Both the position numbers and the translations under genes were made by a program. Below are positions 47,598-55,304 of a DNA stretch of 64,000 nucleotides, one piece after another (position 1 is the first letter of the stretch; each line of letters starts with the position of its first letter). The DNA comes from Streptomyces dysideae. GTDB taxonomy: Bacteria; Actinomycetota; Actinomycetes; Streptomycetales; Streptomycetaceae. A model generated the notes under the pieces. The model saw only the letters and a program-made list of their open reading frames with translations, searched no databases and was not told the DNA's origin. The DNA is taken from positions 11,506 to 75,505 of the forward strand of contig NZ_KQ949118.1 of the NCBI RefSeq assembly GCF_001514305.1, written 5' to 3'.

Positions 47598-48547
47598 CGG
47601 ATCCCGCCACACCTTCGGCCCAGCCCGCCTCGGTCGTGCGACCGGACGTCCTCCCCAGCGGGAGAAAGGTGACGCACCGCGAGGTCGCCGCCAACGGGGC
47701 GCGCTTCCACATCGCCGAGCTGGGTGACGGGCCGCTGGTGCTGCTGCTGCACGGCTTCCCGCAGTTCTGGTGGACGTGGCGGCACCAGCTGACCGCCCTC
47801 GCCGACGCCGGGTTCCGGGCCGTCGCCATGGACCTCAGGGGCGTCGGCGGCAGCGACCGCACGCCCCGGGGCTACGACCCCGCCAACCTCGCCCTCGACA
47901 TCACCGGCGTGGTCCGCTCGCTCGGTGAGCCGGACGCCGCGCTGGTCGGTCATGACCTGGGCGGATATCTGGCGTGGACGGCGGCCGTGATGCGCCCGAA
48001 GCTCGTCCGGCGGCTCGCGGTGTCCTCGATGCCGCATCCCCGGCGCTGGCGGTCGGCGATGCTCTCGGACGTCAAGCAGACGACCGCCGGTTCCTACATC
48101 TGGGGGTTTCAGCGGCCCTGGATCCCGGAGCGGCAGCTGACGGCCGACGACGGTGCGCTGGTCGCCCGGCTGGTCCGGGACTGGTCGGGCCCGCGCCTCC
48201 CGGACGACGAGGCGGTGGAGACGTACCGCCGGGCGATGTGCATCCCGTCGACGGCGCACTGCTCCATCGAGCCGTACCGCTGGATGGTCCGCTCCCTGGC
48301 CCGTCCCGACGGCATCCAGTTCAACCGGCGCATGAAGCGACCCGTGCGCGTGCCCACGCTCCACTTGCACGGCTCGCTCGACCCGGTGATGCGCACGCGG
48401 AGCGCCGCCGGATCCGGCGAGTACGTGGAAGCGCCGTACCGCTGGCGGCTGTTCGACGGGCTCGGGCATTTTCCGCACGAGGAGGATCCGGTCGCCTTCT
48501 CCGCCGAGTTGGTCAACTGGCTCAAAGATCCCGAACCCGATCGGTGA
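47594..48547 (+). CDS. Alpha/beta hydrolase, epoxide hydrolase-like
   Basis: The product has 317 aa. The oxyanion motif HGFPQFWWTWRHQL, the nucleophile elbow GHDLGGYLAW (Asp in place of Ser) and the base GLGHFPHEEDP match soluble epoxide hydrolases. The segment LHGSLDPVMR holds the acid. The Asp nucleophile separates it from esterases and allows epoxide hydrolase or dehalogenase chemistry. The ATGA overlap with the holin-like gene implies a functional pair, perhaps detoxification at the membrane (inference). Confidence 0.9.
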   Translation: MTDPATPSAQPASVVRPDVLPSGRKVTHREVAANGARFHIAELGDGPLVLLLHGFPQFWWTWRHQLTALADAGFRAVAMDLRGVGGSDRTPRGYDPANLALDITGVVRSLGEPDAALVGHDLGGYLAWTAAVMRPKLVRRLAVSSMPHPRRWRSAMLSDVKQTTAGSYIWGFQRPWIPERQLTADDGALVARLVRDWSGPRLPDDEAVETYRRAMCIPSTAHCSIEPYRWMVRSLARPDGIQFNRRMKRPVRVPTLHLHGSLDPVMRTRSAAGSGEYVEAPYRWRLFDGLGHFPHEEDPVAFSAELVNWLKDPEPDR

Positions 48548-48674
48548 CCGAGCCGATGCGCCCGGTATCCGGATCTGAACGCCTGTCCTACGAACAGCCA
48601 ATTGCCTGGCGCATAGGCCAATTGGGGGCCCTGGGGGCGGTTATCGACCATGAGGCAGGGGCAGACGTCGAGGT

Positions 48675-48857
48675 ATGGGCTGGACGCACGACTACAGTGA
48701 CGCAGCACGCAATCGCCGCTCGGCCTCGGGCCTGAACTCCCACCAGCGAGGCAGCGCCCCGCAGATGGCGGGCGCCGACCCCCGGGTCGACATCCCGCGC
48801 ATCCTGCGCCGCCGGGCCCGCTGGGTCTCGGTACGTTTGCGCCACCCACGCGGCTGA
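48675..48857 (+). CDS. Small basic conserved-looking protein
   Basis: The product has 60 aa and begins MGWTHDYSDAARNRRSASG. It contains GADPRVDIPRILRRRARW and ends VRLRHPRG. GC3 is high throughout, GAGGT sits just before the ATG, and there are 17 Arg residues in 60. No domain was recognised. The positive charge would suit nucleic-acid or ribosome binding. It lies 127 bp after the hydrolase and converges with marP. Confidence 0.68.
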   Translation: MGWTHDYSDAARNRRSASGLNSHQRGSAPQMAGADPRVDIPRILRRRARWVSVRLRHPRG

Positions 48858-48890
48858 GTCCCCGGACGGCCGTCGGCACACTCCCGTGGA

Positions 48891-50090
48891 TCAGAGCGCG
48901 CAGCTGTCGCTGTCCACCTGCTGGTTCGCGGCGCGCCCCTGGGCGATGTCCTCCTGGATCTCGTCCGCGGTGAGCGCGTAGCCGGTGTTGGCGTCGTCCA
49001 GGGACTTCGCGAAGACCACGCCGTACACCTTGCCCTCCGGGGTGAGCAGCGGGCCGCCGGAGTTGCCCTGGCGGACGGTCGCGTAGAGCGAGTACACGTC
49101 TCGGCGCACGGTGCCGCGGTGGTAGATGTCCGGGCCGTTGGCCGGCAGTCGGCCGCGTACGCGCGCGGCACGGACGTCGTACGAGCCGTTCTCCGGGAAG
49201 CCCGCGATGATCGCGCTGTCGCCGCTGCGGGCGTCGGTGGAGGTGAACTGCAGCGCGGGCGCGCTCATGTCCGGTACGTCGAGTACGGCGATGTCGCGCT
49301 GCCAGTCGTAGAGGACGACCGTCGCGTCGTACTTCCTGCCCTCACCGCCTATCTGGACGGTGGGCTCGTCGACGCCGCCGACGACATGCGCGTTGGTCAT
49401 GACACGGCGGTCGGCGAAGACGAAGCCGGTGCCCTCCAGGACCTTGCCGCAACTCTGGGCGGTGCCGACGACCTTGACGATGGAGCGCTGGGCACGGGTG
49501 GCCACGGCGCTGTTGGCGAGGGCCGGGTCGGGGGGCTTGACCGCGTTGATCGGCTCGTTCGCGAACGGGCTGAAGACCTGCGGGAAGCCGTTCTGCGCGA
49601 GGACCGAGGAGAAGTCCGCGAACCAGGTGTCGGCCTGGGAGGGCAGCGCCCGTGAAACACCCTGCAGCACCTTGGAGTTGCGGACCTCCTTGCCGAGCGT
49701 CGGCAGGGTGGTGCCCGCGAGGGCGGAGCCGATCAGCCACGCCACGAGGAGCATCGCGACGACGTTGACGAGGGCACCGCCGGTGGCGTCCAGGGCGCGG
49801 GCCGGGGACCAGGTGATGTACCGGCGCAGCTTGTTGCCGAGGTGAGTGGTCAAGGCCTGGCCCACGGAGGCGCAGACGATGACGACGACGACCGCGACGA
49901 CGGCGGCGGTCGTGTTCACCTCGGCGTTGTCGGTCAGCGCGTCCCAGATGACCGGGAGCAGGTACACGGCCACGAGGCCGCCGCCCATGAAGCCGATCAC
50001 CGACAGGATGCCGACGACGAAGCCCTGGCGATAGCCCACGATCGCGAACCACACGGCGGCGACCAGCAACAGGATGTCCAGCACGTTCAC
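48891..50090 (-). CDS. marP: MarP-like membrane serine protease (CvpA plus trypsin-like domain)
   Basis: The product has 399 aa. The N-terminal CvpA-like region has four helices (VLDILLLVAAVWFAIVGYRQ; GILSVIGFMGGGLVAVYLL). The S1 protease domain has His in TNAHVVGG, Asp in RDIAVLDV and Ser in RQGNSGGPLL. A Cys pair (QSCGKV, DSDSC) may form a disulfide. In Mycobacterium tuberculosis, MarP is a periplasmic protease needed for acid resistance; the same architecture here suggests an envelope stress role. GTG 50090 follows AGGGTG, 13 bp after the Nudix stop. GTG 50099 is an alternative. Confidence 0.92.
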   Translation of the reverse strand: MNVLDILLLVAAVWFAIVGYRQGFVVGILSVIGFMGGGLVAVYLLPVIWDALTDNAEVNTTAAVVAVVVVIVCASVGQALTTHLGNKLRRYITWSPARALDATGGALVNVVAMLLVAWLIGSALAGTTLPTLGKEVRNSKVLQGVSRALPSQADTWFADFSSVLAQNGFPQVFSPFANEPINAVKPPDPALANSAVATRAQRSIVKVVGTAQSCGKVLEGTGFVFADRRVMTNAHVVGGVDEPTVQIGGEGRKYDATVVLYDWQRDIAVLDVPDMSAPALQFTSTDARSGDSAIIAGFPENGSYDVRAARVRGRLPANGPDIYHRGTVRRDVYSLYATVRQGNSGGPLLTPEGKVYGVVFAKSLDDANTGYALTADEIQEDIAQGRAANQQVDSDSCAL

Positions 50091-50103
50091 GTCAGACACC
50101 CTG

Positions 50104-50799
50104 TCATGACCGCCAGTCGAGCGGGACCTGCTTGTCCCGGTCCCAGGGCCGCTCCCAGCCCGCGAAGTGCAGCAGACGGTCGATGATGCCCGCTGTGAAC
50201 CCCCACACCAGGGCCGATTCAACCAGAAATGCCGGGCCTCGGTGGCCGCTGGGGTGGACGGTGGTGGCCCGGTTGTCCGGGTTCGTGAGATCCGCCACGG
50301 GGACGGTGAAGACCCGGGCCGTCTCGTTCGGGTCGACGACGCCGACCGGGGTGGGGCGCCGCCACCAGCCCAGTACGGGCGTCACGACGAAGCCGCTGAC
50401 CGGGATGTACAGCTTGGGCAGCACGCCGAAGAGCTGGACACCGGCCGGATCCAGCCCGGTCTCCTCCTCGGCCTCACGCAGCGCGGCCCGCAGCGGCCCG
50501 TCGGCCTTCGGGTCGCCGTCCTCGGGGTCGAGGGCGCCGCCCGGGAAGGAGGGCTGCCCGGCGTGCGACCGCAGCGAACTCGCCCGCTCCATGAGCAGCA
50601 CCTCGGGCCCGCGCTCGCCCTCACCGAAGAGGACGAGAACGGCGGACTGCCGCCCCGCGCCGTCCGCCGGCGGCAGGAACCGGCTCAGCTGCACCGGCTC
50701 GACCGTCTCCACGGCGTGCACCACCGGCTCCAGCCACCCCGGCAGCCCGACCTTGCTGACCACCACCGGCCCACCCTGCGTATCACTCGCCCACGTCAT
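50104..50799 (-). CDS. Nudix hydrolase, CoA pyrophosphatase type
   Basis: The product has 231 aa. ERASSLRSHAGQPSFPGG is the CoA-pyrophosphatase signature preceding the Nudix box, which runs GGALDPEDGD, then LREAEEETGLD. It is predicted to cleave CoA or oxidised CoA to phosphopantetheine and 3',5'-ADP. ATG 50799 has GGGGGT upstream and overlaps the stop of the 76-aa ORF (ATGA). GTG 50805 is an alternative. Confidence 0.92.
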   Translation of the reverse strand: MTWASDTQGGPVVVSKVGLPGWLEPVVHAVETVEPVQLSRFLPPADGAGRQSAVLVLFGEGERGPEVLLMERASSLRSHAGQPSFPGGALDPEDGDPKADGPLRAALREAEEETGLDPAGVQLFGVLPKLYIPVSGFVVTPVLGWWRRPTPVGVVDPNETARVFTVPVADLTNPDNRATTVHPSGHRGPAFLVESALVWGFTAGIIDRLLHFAGWERPWDRDKQVPLDWRS

Positions 50800-51026
50800 A
50801 GCCACCCCCGTCGTCCTGCCGTGTCCAACGCCCGAGGGCGCGTAGATCGTTCCTGGGCTTGGGGCTGGCCATGATCCTTGGGCTGGGCATGGTCCTCGGG
50901 CTGAGGCTGGGGCTGGGTGTGGCCCGGGGAATGGCCGGGGTTGTGGCCCGCCGCCCCGGCCCGGTCGCGGTCGTGGCTCGAGGGCCGGTCCTGGCCGTGG
51001 CTCCCGGCCCCTCCCCGCCCCGTCAT
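50796..51026 (-). CDS. 76-aa His/Gln/Pro-rich ORF coupled to both neighbours
   Basis: ATG 51026 overlaps the nth stop as ATGA, and its TGA at 50796-50798 overlaps the Nudix ATG as ATGA. A double junction of that kind is unlikely by chance. The product begins MTGRGGAGSHGQDRPSSHD and includes HNPGHSPGHTQPQPQPED and HAQPKDHGQPQAQ. It is low-complexity with many His and Gln and no hydrophobic core. It may be disordered, metal-binding, or simply a translational bridge between nth and the Nudix gene. Confidence 0.6.
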   Translation of the reverse strand: MTGRGGAGSHGQDRPSSHDRDRAGAAGHNPGHSPGHTQPQPQPEDHAQPKDHGQPQAQERSTRPRALDTAGRRGWL

Positions 51027-51976
51027 CCGGCCCCCAGCGGCGGGGCCGCCTTGCCGCCCGCGTCCAGGTACTCCTTCGGGGGCTTCAGGCGTTGGCCGGG
51101 GAAGCCGCCCTTCTCGTACTTGAGGAGCTTCTTCGCCTTCTCGGGGTCTGTCTCGCCCTCGCCGTACGCCGGGCAGAGCGGGGCGATGGGGCAGGCCCCG
51201 CACGCGGGCTTGCGGGCGTGGCAGATGCGGCGGCCGTGCCAGATCACGTGATGGGAGAGGTCTGTCCAGTCGCTCTTCGGGAAGAGCGCGCCGACGGCGG
51301 CCTCGATCTTGTCCGGGTCGGTCTCGTCCGTCCACCGCCAGCGCCGCACCAGCCGCTGGAAGTGCGTGTCCACGGTGATGCCGGGCCGCCCGAACGCGTT
51401 CCCGAGCACCACGAACGCCGTCTTACGGCCCACGCCGGGCAGCTTGACGAGATCTTCGAGGCCGCCGGGTACCTCGCCGCCGTGGTTCTCCACCAGCGCC
51501 TTGGACAGCCCTATGACCGATCGGGTCTTGGCCCGGAAGAAACCGCAGGGCCGCAGGATCTCCTCGACCTCCTCCGGGTTGGCGACGGCCAGGTCCTCGG
51601 GGGTGGGGTACTTGGCGAAGAGGGCCGGCGTGGTCTGGTTGACGCGCAGGTCGGTGGTCTGGGCGGACAGCACCGTGGCGACGACGAGCTCGAAGGGGTT
51701 CTCGAAGTCCAGCTCGGGATGGGCGTACGGATAGACCTCGGCGAGCTCGCGGTTGATACGGCGGGCTCGGCGCACGAGGGCGGTGGGAGACTCGGGCTTG
51801 GCGGCGGCCTTCACCGCCGCCACCTTCACCGCCGCCGCCTTCTTTGCTGGCACCCGTTTCGCCACTTTTGCCGGTTTCTTTCCGCCACCGGGGTCCTGTT
51901 CGCCCACAGCGGAATCACGACGTACAACCACCCGCCCAGCCCCCTTGGCCTGTGCTCTCACCGGCGATTTGGACAC
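51023..51976 (-). CDS. nth: Endonuclease III
   Basis: The product has 317 aa. The DNA glycosylase/AP lyase acts on oxidised pyrimidines. The HhH motif with catalytic Lys is LPGVGRKTAFVVLG, and the catalytic Asp is in ITVDTHFQRL. The [4Fe-4S] ligands are spaced C-x6-C-x2-C-x5-C in CHARKPACGACPIAPLC. About 60 extra N-terminal residues rich in Lys/Ala (AKRVPAKKAAAVKVAAVKA) resemble a DNA-binding tail. The start is at ATG 51976. It is the first gene of the nth, ORF76, Nudix, marP operon and divergent from crp. Confidence 0.96.
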   Translation of the reverse strand: MSKSPVRAQAKGAGRVVVRRDSAVGEQDPGGGKKPAKVAKRVPAKKAAAVKVAAVKAAAKPESPTALVRRARRINRELAEVYPYAHPELDFENPFELVVATVLSAQTTDLRVNQTTPALFAKYPTPEDLAVANPEEVEEILRPCGFFRAKTRSVIGLSKALVENHGGEVPGGLEDLVKLPGVGRKTAFVVLGNAFGRPGITVDTHFQRLVRRWRWTDETDPDKIEAAVGALFPKSDWTDLSHHVIWHGRRICHARKPACGACPIAPLCPAYGEGETDPEKAKKLLKYEKGGFPGQRLKPPKEYLDAGGKAAPPLGAG

Positions 51977-52078
51977 CCGGCCAGCCTAAAGCCCGGCACC
52001 GACATCCGCCCCGGACCCTGAAGATCAGCCCCCAATTGGACCCCTGCCGCTTACCTCAGGACATGTGTGCGGCATCCT

Positions 52079-52092
52079 TGTGATAGATCACA
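52079..52092 (+). promoter_or_regulatory. Crp-like palindromic site upstream of crp
   Basis: TGTGATAGATCACA is a perfect inverted repeat with TGTGAT/ATCACA arms and a 2-nt spacer, 92 bp before the crp start. The arms match the CRP half-site TGTGA, although the classical spacing is longer. Autoregulation, or control of the divergent nth operon, is plausible. Confidence 0.55.
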
Positions 52093-52183
52093 CTGTTTGG
52101 ACCGTCCGGCAAAATGGGGAGCACGGTCCCCTGGTACCAAGGGGGAGCAAGATCCCCTGAGCAGGTCGACAAGGAGAGAACTC

Positions 52184-52858
52184 GTGGACGACGTTCTGCG
52201 GCGCAACCCGCTCTTCGCTGCTCTCGACGACGAGCAGTCCGCGGAGCTCCGCGCCTCCATGAGTGAGGTGACCCTCGCGCGCGGTGACTCGCTCTTCCAC
52301 GAGGGCGACCCCGGTGACCGGCTCTACGTCGTCACCGAGGGCAAGGTGAAGCTCCACCGCACCTCACCCGACGGTCGCGAGAACATGCTGGCGGTGGTCG
52401 GCCCCGGCGAGCTCATCGGCGAACTGTCGCTGTTCGACCCGGGCCCGCGTACGGCGACGGCGACCGCGCTGACCGAGGTCAAGCTGCTGGGCCTGGGCCA
52501 CGGCGACCTCCAGCCCTGGCTGAACGCCCGCCCCGAGGTGGCCACCGCGCTGCTGCGCGCAGTAGCGCGCCGGCTGCGCCGCACCAACGACGCGATGTCC
52601 GACCTCGTCTTCTCGGACGTCCCCGGCCGCGTGGCCCGCGCGCTTCTCGACCTCTCCCGCCGCTTCGGCGTGCAGTCCGAGGAGGGCATCCACGTCGTCC
52701 ACGACCTGACGCAGGAGGAGCTGGCCCAGCTGGTCGGCGCGTCCCGCGAGACGGTGAACAAGGCGCTGGCCGACTTCGCGCAGCGCGGATGGCTCCGCCT
52801 GGAGGCGCGTGCGGTGATCCTGCTGGACGTCGAGCGGCTGGCCAAGCGGTCGCGCTAG
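52184..52858 (+). CDS. crp: Crp/Fnr-family regulator Crp
   Basis: The product has 224 aa. The cyclic-nucleotide-binding domain includes the phosphate cassette GELIGELSLFDPGPRTATATA. A hinge helix follows, then a winged HTH (LTQEELAQLVGASRETVNKAL). It matches Streptomyces Crp in length and sequence, a cAMP-responsive regulator of germination, development and secondary metabolism. GTG 52184 follows AAGGAGAG. Upstream lie a palindromic Crp-like site and an imperfect hairpin (CCCCTGGTACCAAGGGG). Confidence 0.96.
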   Translation: MDDVLRRNPLFAALDDEQSAELRASMSEVTLARGDSLFHEGDPGDRLYVVTEGKVKLHRTSPDGRENMLAVVGPGELIGELSLFDPGPRTATATALTEVKLLGLGHGDLQPWLNARPEVATALLRAVARRLRRTNDAMSDLVFSDVPGRVARALLDLSRRFGVQSEEGIHVVHDLTQEELAQLVGASRETVNKALADFAQRGWLRLEARAVILLDVERLAKRSR

Positions 52859-52894
52859 GCGCGCATCGAGTCGCGACGCATCGAGTCGTACGCC

Positions 52895-52930
52895 GATGGG
52901 GCCCCGTCTCGGAAGAGGCGGGGTCCCATC
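52895..52930 (+). terminator. Terminator of crp
   Basis: A 16-bp stem (GATGGGGCCCCGTCTC with a complementary arm, two G-U pairs) has a GGAA tetraloop and lies 36 bp past the crp stop. Confidence 0.85.
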
Positions 52931-52986
52931 GCGCGCGGTGGCGGCACAGCGTCGCGCTCCGATGCGGCAGCCTGGACTCCGGCGGA

Positions 52987-53186
52987 CTAGGGGGTGTTTC
53001 GAAAGTCCTGTGCGGTGCCCGCGGTGTCCGGTGCGTGCTTTCGGCGCGCCGGACGAAAGCCCTCGTACTGGACGTACTTGGGCTTTTGGCCGGTGCGGCG
53101 AGTGGGGGCACCTCCCACGCCCTTAAGGCAGTGGGGGAGCGTGCCGGGCGTCGCGACGGGGCGAATGTTGCCTGCCGGGGCACTAG
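52987..53186. repeat. CTAG-bounded MITE-like element, copy 2
   Basis: The 200-bp element is an inverted relative of the one at 20484-20686. Its right end is GGGGCACTAG, as in copy 1. Its left end (CTAGGGGGTGTTTCG) is unrelated in sequence but also starts with CTAG. About 150 bp are shared at high identity. The right CTAG supplies the stop codon of the minus-strand MBL gene. Confidence 0.8.
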
Positions 53187-54013
53187 ATGAGGCCGTGCTC
53201 CTCCAGATAGTCCAGCTGCGCCCGTACCGACAGTTCCGCCGCCGGCCACAGGGAGCGGTCCACGTCCGCGTACACGTGGGCCACGACCTGCTCCGGGGTG
53301 CGGTAGCCGTTCTCGACCGCCGTCTCCACCTGGGCCAGGCGGTGCGCGCGGTGGGCGAGGTAGAACTCGACGGCGCCCTGGGCGTCCTCCAGGACCGGGC
53401 CGTGGCCGGGGAGGACCGTGTGGACGCCGTCGTCGACCGTCAGGGACCGCAGCCGGCGCAGGGAGTCCAGATAGTCGCCCAGCCGGCCGTCGGGGTGGGC
53501 CACGACCGTCGTGCCGCGGCCGAGGATCGTGTCGCCGGTCAGGATCGCCCGGTCGGCCGGGAGGTGGAAGGAGAGCGAGTCCGCGGTGTGGCCGGGCGTC
53601 GGGACCACGCGCAGCTCCAGGCCGCCGACCCGTACCGCGTCCCCGGCGGCCAGGCCCTCGTCGCCCAGGCGCAGTGCCGGGTCCAGGGCGCGGACCTTCG
53701 TGCCGGCCAGTTCGGCGAAGCGGGCGGCGCCCTCGGCGTGGTCGGGGTGGCCGTGGGTGAGCAGGGTCAGGGCGACGCGCTTGCCGGCCTGCTCGGCCGT
53801 GTCCACGACGTTGCGCAGGTGGCCCTGGTCCAGGGGGCCCGGGTCGACGACGACGGCCAGGTCGGAGTCCGGTTCCGAGAGGATCCAGGTGTTCGTGCCG
53901 TCCAGGGTCATCGCGGAGGCGTTGGGTGCCAGGACGTTGACGGCGCGCGGGGTGGCGGGGCCCGCGAGGACCCCGCCCCGCGGCTGGCCGGGAAGGGCTG
54001 CTGCGTCCGTCAT
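53183..54013 (-). CDS. MBL-fold metallo-hydrolase
   Basis: The product has 276 aa. The metal site reads TLLTHGHPDHAEGA (HxHxDH), with PTPGHTADS, LTGDTILG and VLPGHGPV supplying further ligands. It is close to the LACTB2/beta-lactamase-like group of hydrolases, with a C-terminal winged-helix-like segment (NGYRTPEQVVAHVYADVD). The substrate is unknown. The start overlaps the Nudix stop as ATGA. The stop TAG lies within the end of a repeat element, so the last codons may have been altered by insertion. Confidence 0.9.
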   Translation of the reverse strand: MTDAAALPGQPRGGVLAGPATPRAVNVLAPNASAMTLDGTNTWILSEPDSDLAVVVDPGPLDQGHLRNVVDTAEQAGKRVALTLLTHGHPDHAEGAARFAELAGTKVRALDPALRLGDEGLAAGDAVRVGGLELRVVPTPGHTADSLSFHLPADRAILTGDTILGRGTTVVAHPDGRLGDYLDSLRRLRSLTVDDGVHTVLPGHGPVLEDAQGAVEFYLAHRAHRLAQVETAVENGYRTPEQVVAHVYADVDRSLWPAAELSVRAQLDYLEEHGLI

Positions 54014-54891
54014 GCGAGGGCTCCACCGGTCGGGATGTGCTTGGTGAACTCGTCGTGGCCCGGCCAGGAGAGCACGATCTCGCCGTGCTCGATGCGCGCC
54101 TGCGCCAGTACGGCGGTCAGGTCGCGGCCGGGGGCGGCGGCGAGGGCCTCGGCGGCCGTGGCGTACGGCGTCAGCTGGCGCAGGGTCGCGATGGTGGGCG
54201 GCATCATCAGCAGCTCGCCCTTGTCGTACGCGTAGGCCGCGTCCTGGGGGCGGATCCACACCGTGCGGTCGGCCTCCGTGGAGGCGTTGCGGGTGCGCTG
54301 CCCCTCCGGGAGGGCGGCGACGAAGAACCACGTGTCGTAGCGGCGGGGTTCGAACTCCGGGGTGATCCAGCGGGTCCAGGCGCCGAGGAGGTCCGAGCGG
54401 AGGACGAGGCCGCGGCGGTCCAGGAACTCCGCGAAGGACACGTCCCGGGCGACCAGGGCCGCGCGGTCCGCCTCCCAGTCGTCGGCCGTGGTGTCGCCGA
54501 CGACGGAGTCCGGGGTCGGGCCGGCGAGGAGGACGCCTGCCTCCTCGTACGTCTCGCGTACGGCCGCGCAGACGATCGCCTGGGCCGTCGTCTCGTCGAC
54601 GCCCAGCCTTGCCGCCCACCACGCGCGCGTGGGGCCCGCCCAGCGGATGTGGTGGTCGTCGTCGCGGGGGTCTACGCCGCCGCCCGGGTACGCGTACGCG
54701 CCGCCTGCGAAGGCCATGGAGGTGCGGCGGCGCAGCATGTGGACGGTGGGGCCGGTTTCGGTGTCGGTGCCGGTGTCCCTCAGGAGCATTACGGTGGCCG
54801 CGCGCTTTGGGGGCACCGGGGTGAGGGTGCCGTCCGCCAGTGCGCGGATGAGGTCGGGCCACTCCTTCGGATACCACTGCCCATTCGCCAT
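54010..54891 (-). CDS. Nudix hydrolase, NUDT19-like
   Basis: The product has 293 aa. The Nudix box is split: GGAYAYPGGGVDPRDDD, then an insert of about 45 residues, then AAVRETYEEAGVLL. That architecture fits the NUDT7/NUDT19 type, often active on CoA derivatives. It is coupled to the MBL gene by an ATGA overlap, so the two probably act in one degradative or housekeeping step. Confidence 0.86.
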   Translation of the reverse strand: MANGQWYPKEWPDLIRALADGTLTPVPPKRAATVMLLRDTGTDTETGPTVHMLRRRTSMAFAGGAYAYPGGGVDPRDDDHHIRWAGPTRAWWAARLGVDETTAQAIVCAAVRETYEEAGVLLAGPTPDSVVGDTTADDWEADRAALVARDVSFAEFLDRRGLVLRSDLLGAWTRWITPEFEPRRYDTWFFVAALPEGQRTRNASTEADRTVWIRPQDAAYAYDKGELLMMPPTIATLRQLTPYATAAEALAAAPGRDLTAVLAQARIEHGEIVLSWPGHDEFTKHIPTGGALA

Positions 54892-54989
54892 GGGCGGAGG
54901 CTATCTCTTGGTGCGCGGATGTTCGAGGGGTGACCGGGGGCGGCGCCGAGGCCGACCTGCGGCGGAGTCTTTCGCCCCCGCCGCCCCTA

Positions 54990-55250
54990 CCCGTCCCATC
55001 CCCAGGGGCTCCGCCCCTTCGCCCCCGCTGGGGCTGCCGCCCCAGACCCCGCTCCGGCCCTGAAGGGGCCTTGCCCTCAAACGCCGGACCGGCTGAATGA
55101 TCCGCACCAGCGTCGAGAGGCGAAGCCCCAGCGGGTGGGCGGACGATCGGGACGGACACAGCCCCTCCTCGCACGCCGGACAGGCTGGATGATGCCGACC
55201 GGCGTCGAGAGGTGGCGGACGAGCTGAGAGATCCGGACCGGCGTCGGGAA
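54990..55250. repeat. Streptomyces-type intergenic repeats
   Basis: In the 413-bp gap between the Nudix and RidA genes there are small hairpins (AGGGGCTCCGCCCCT; CTGGGGCTGCCGCCCCAG) and three degenerate direct repeats. The units at 55076-55120 and 55168-55212 share CGCCGGACxGGCTGxATGAT and CGTCGAGAGG. A shorter third unit lies at 55217-55249. No coding sequence was found. It resembles palindromic repeats common between streptomycete genes. Confidence 0.7.
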
Positions 55251-55304
55251 GCGCAGCACCCCAGGCACACCGCCCCACCGCCCCACCGCCCCACCGCCGG
55301 AGGC

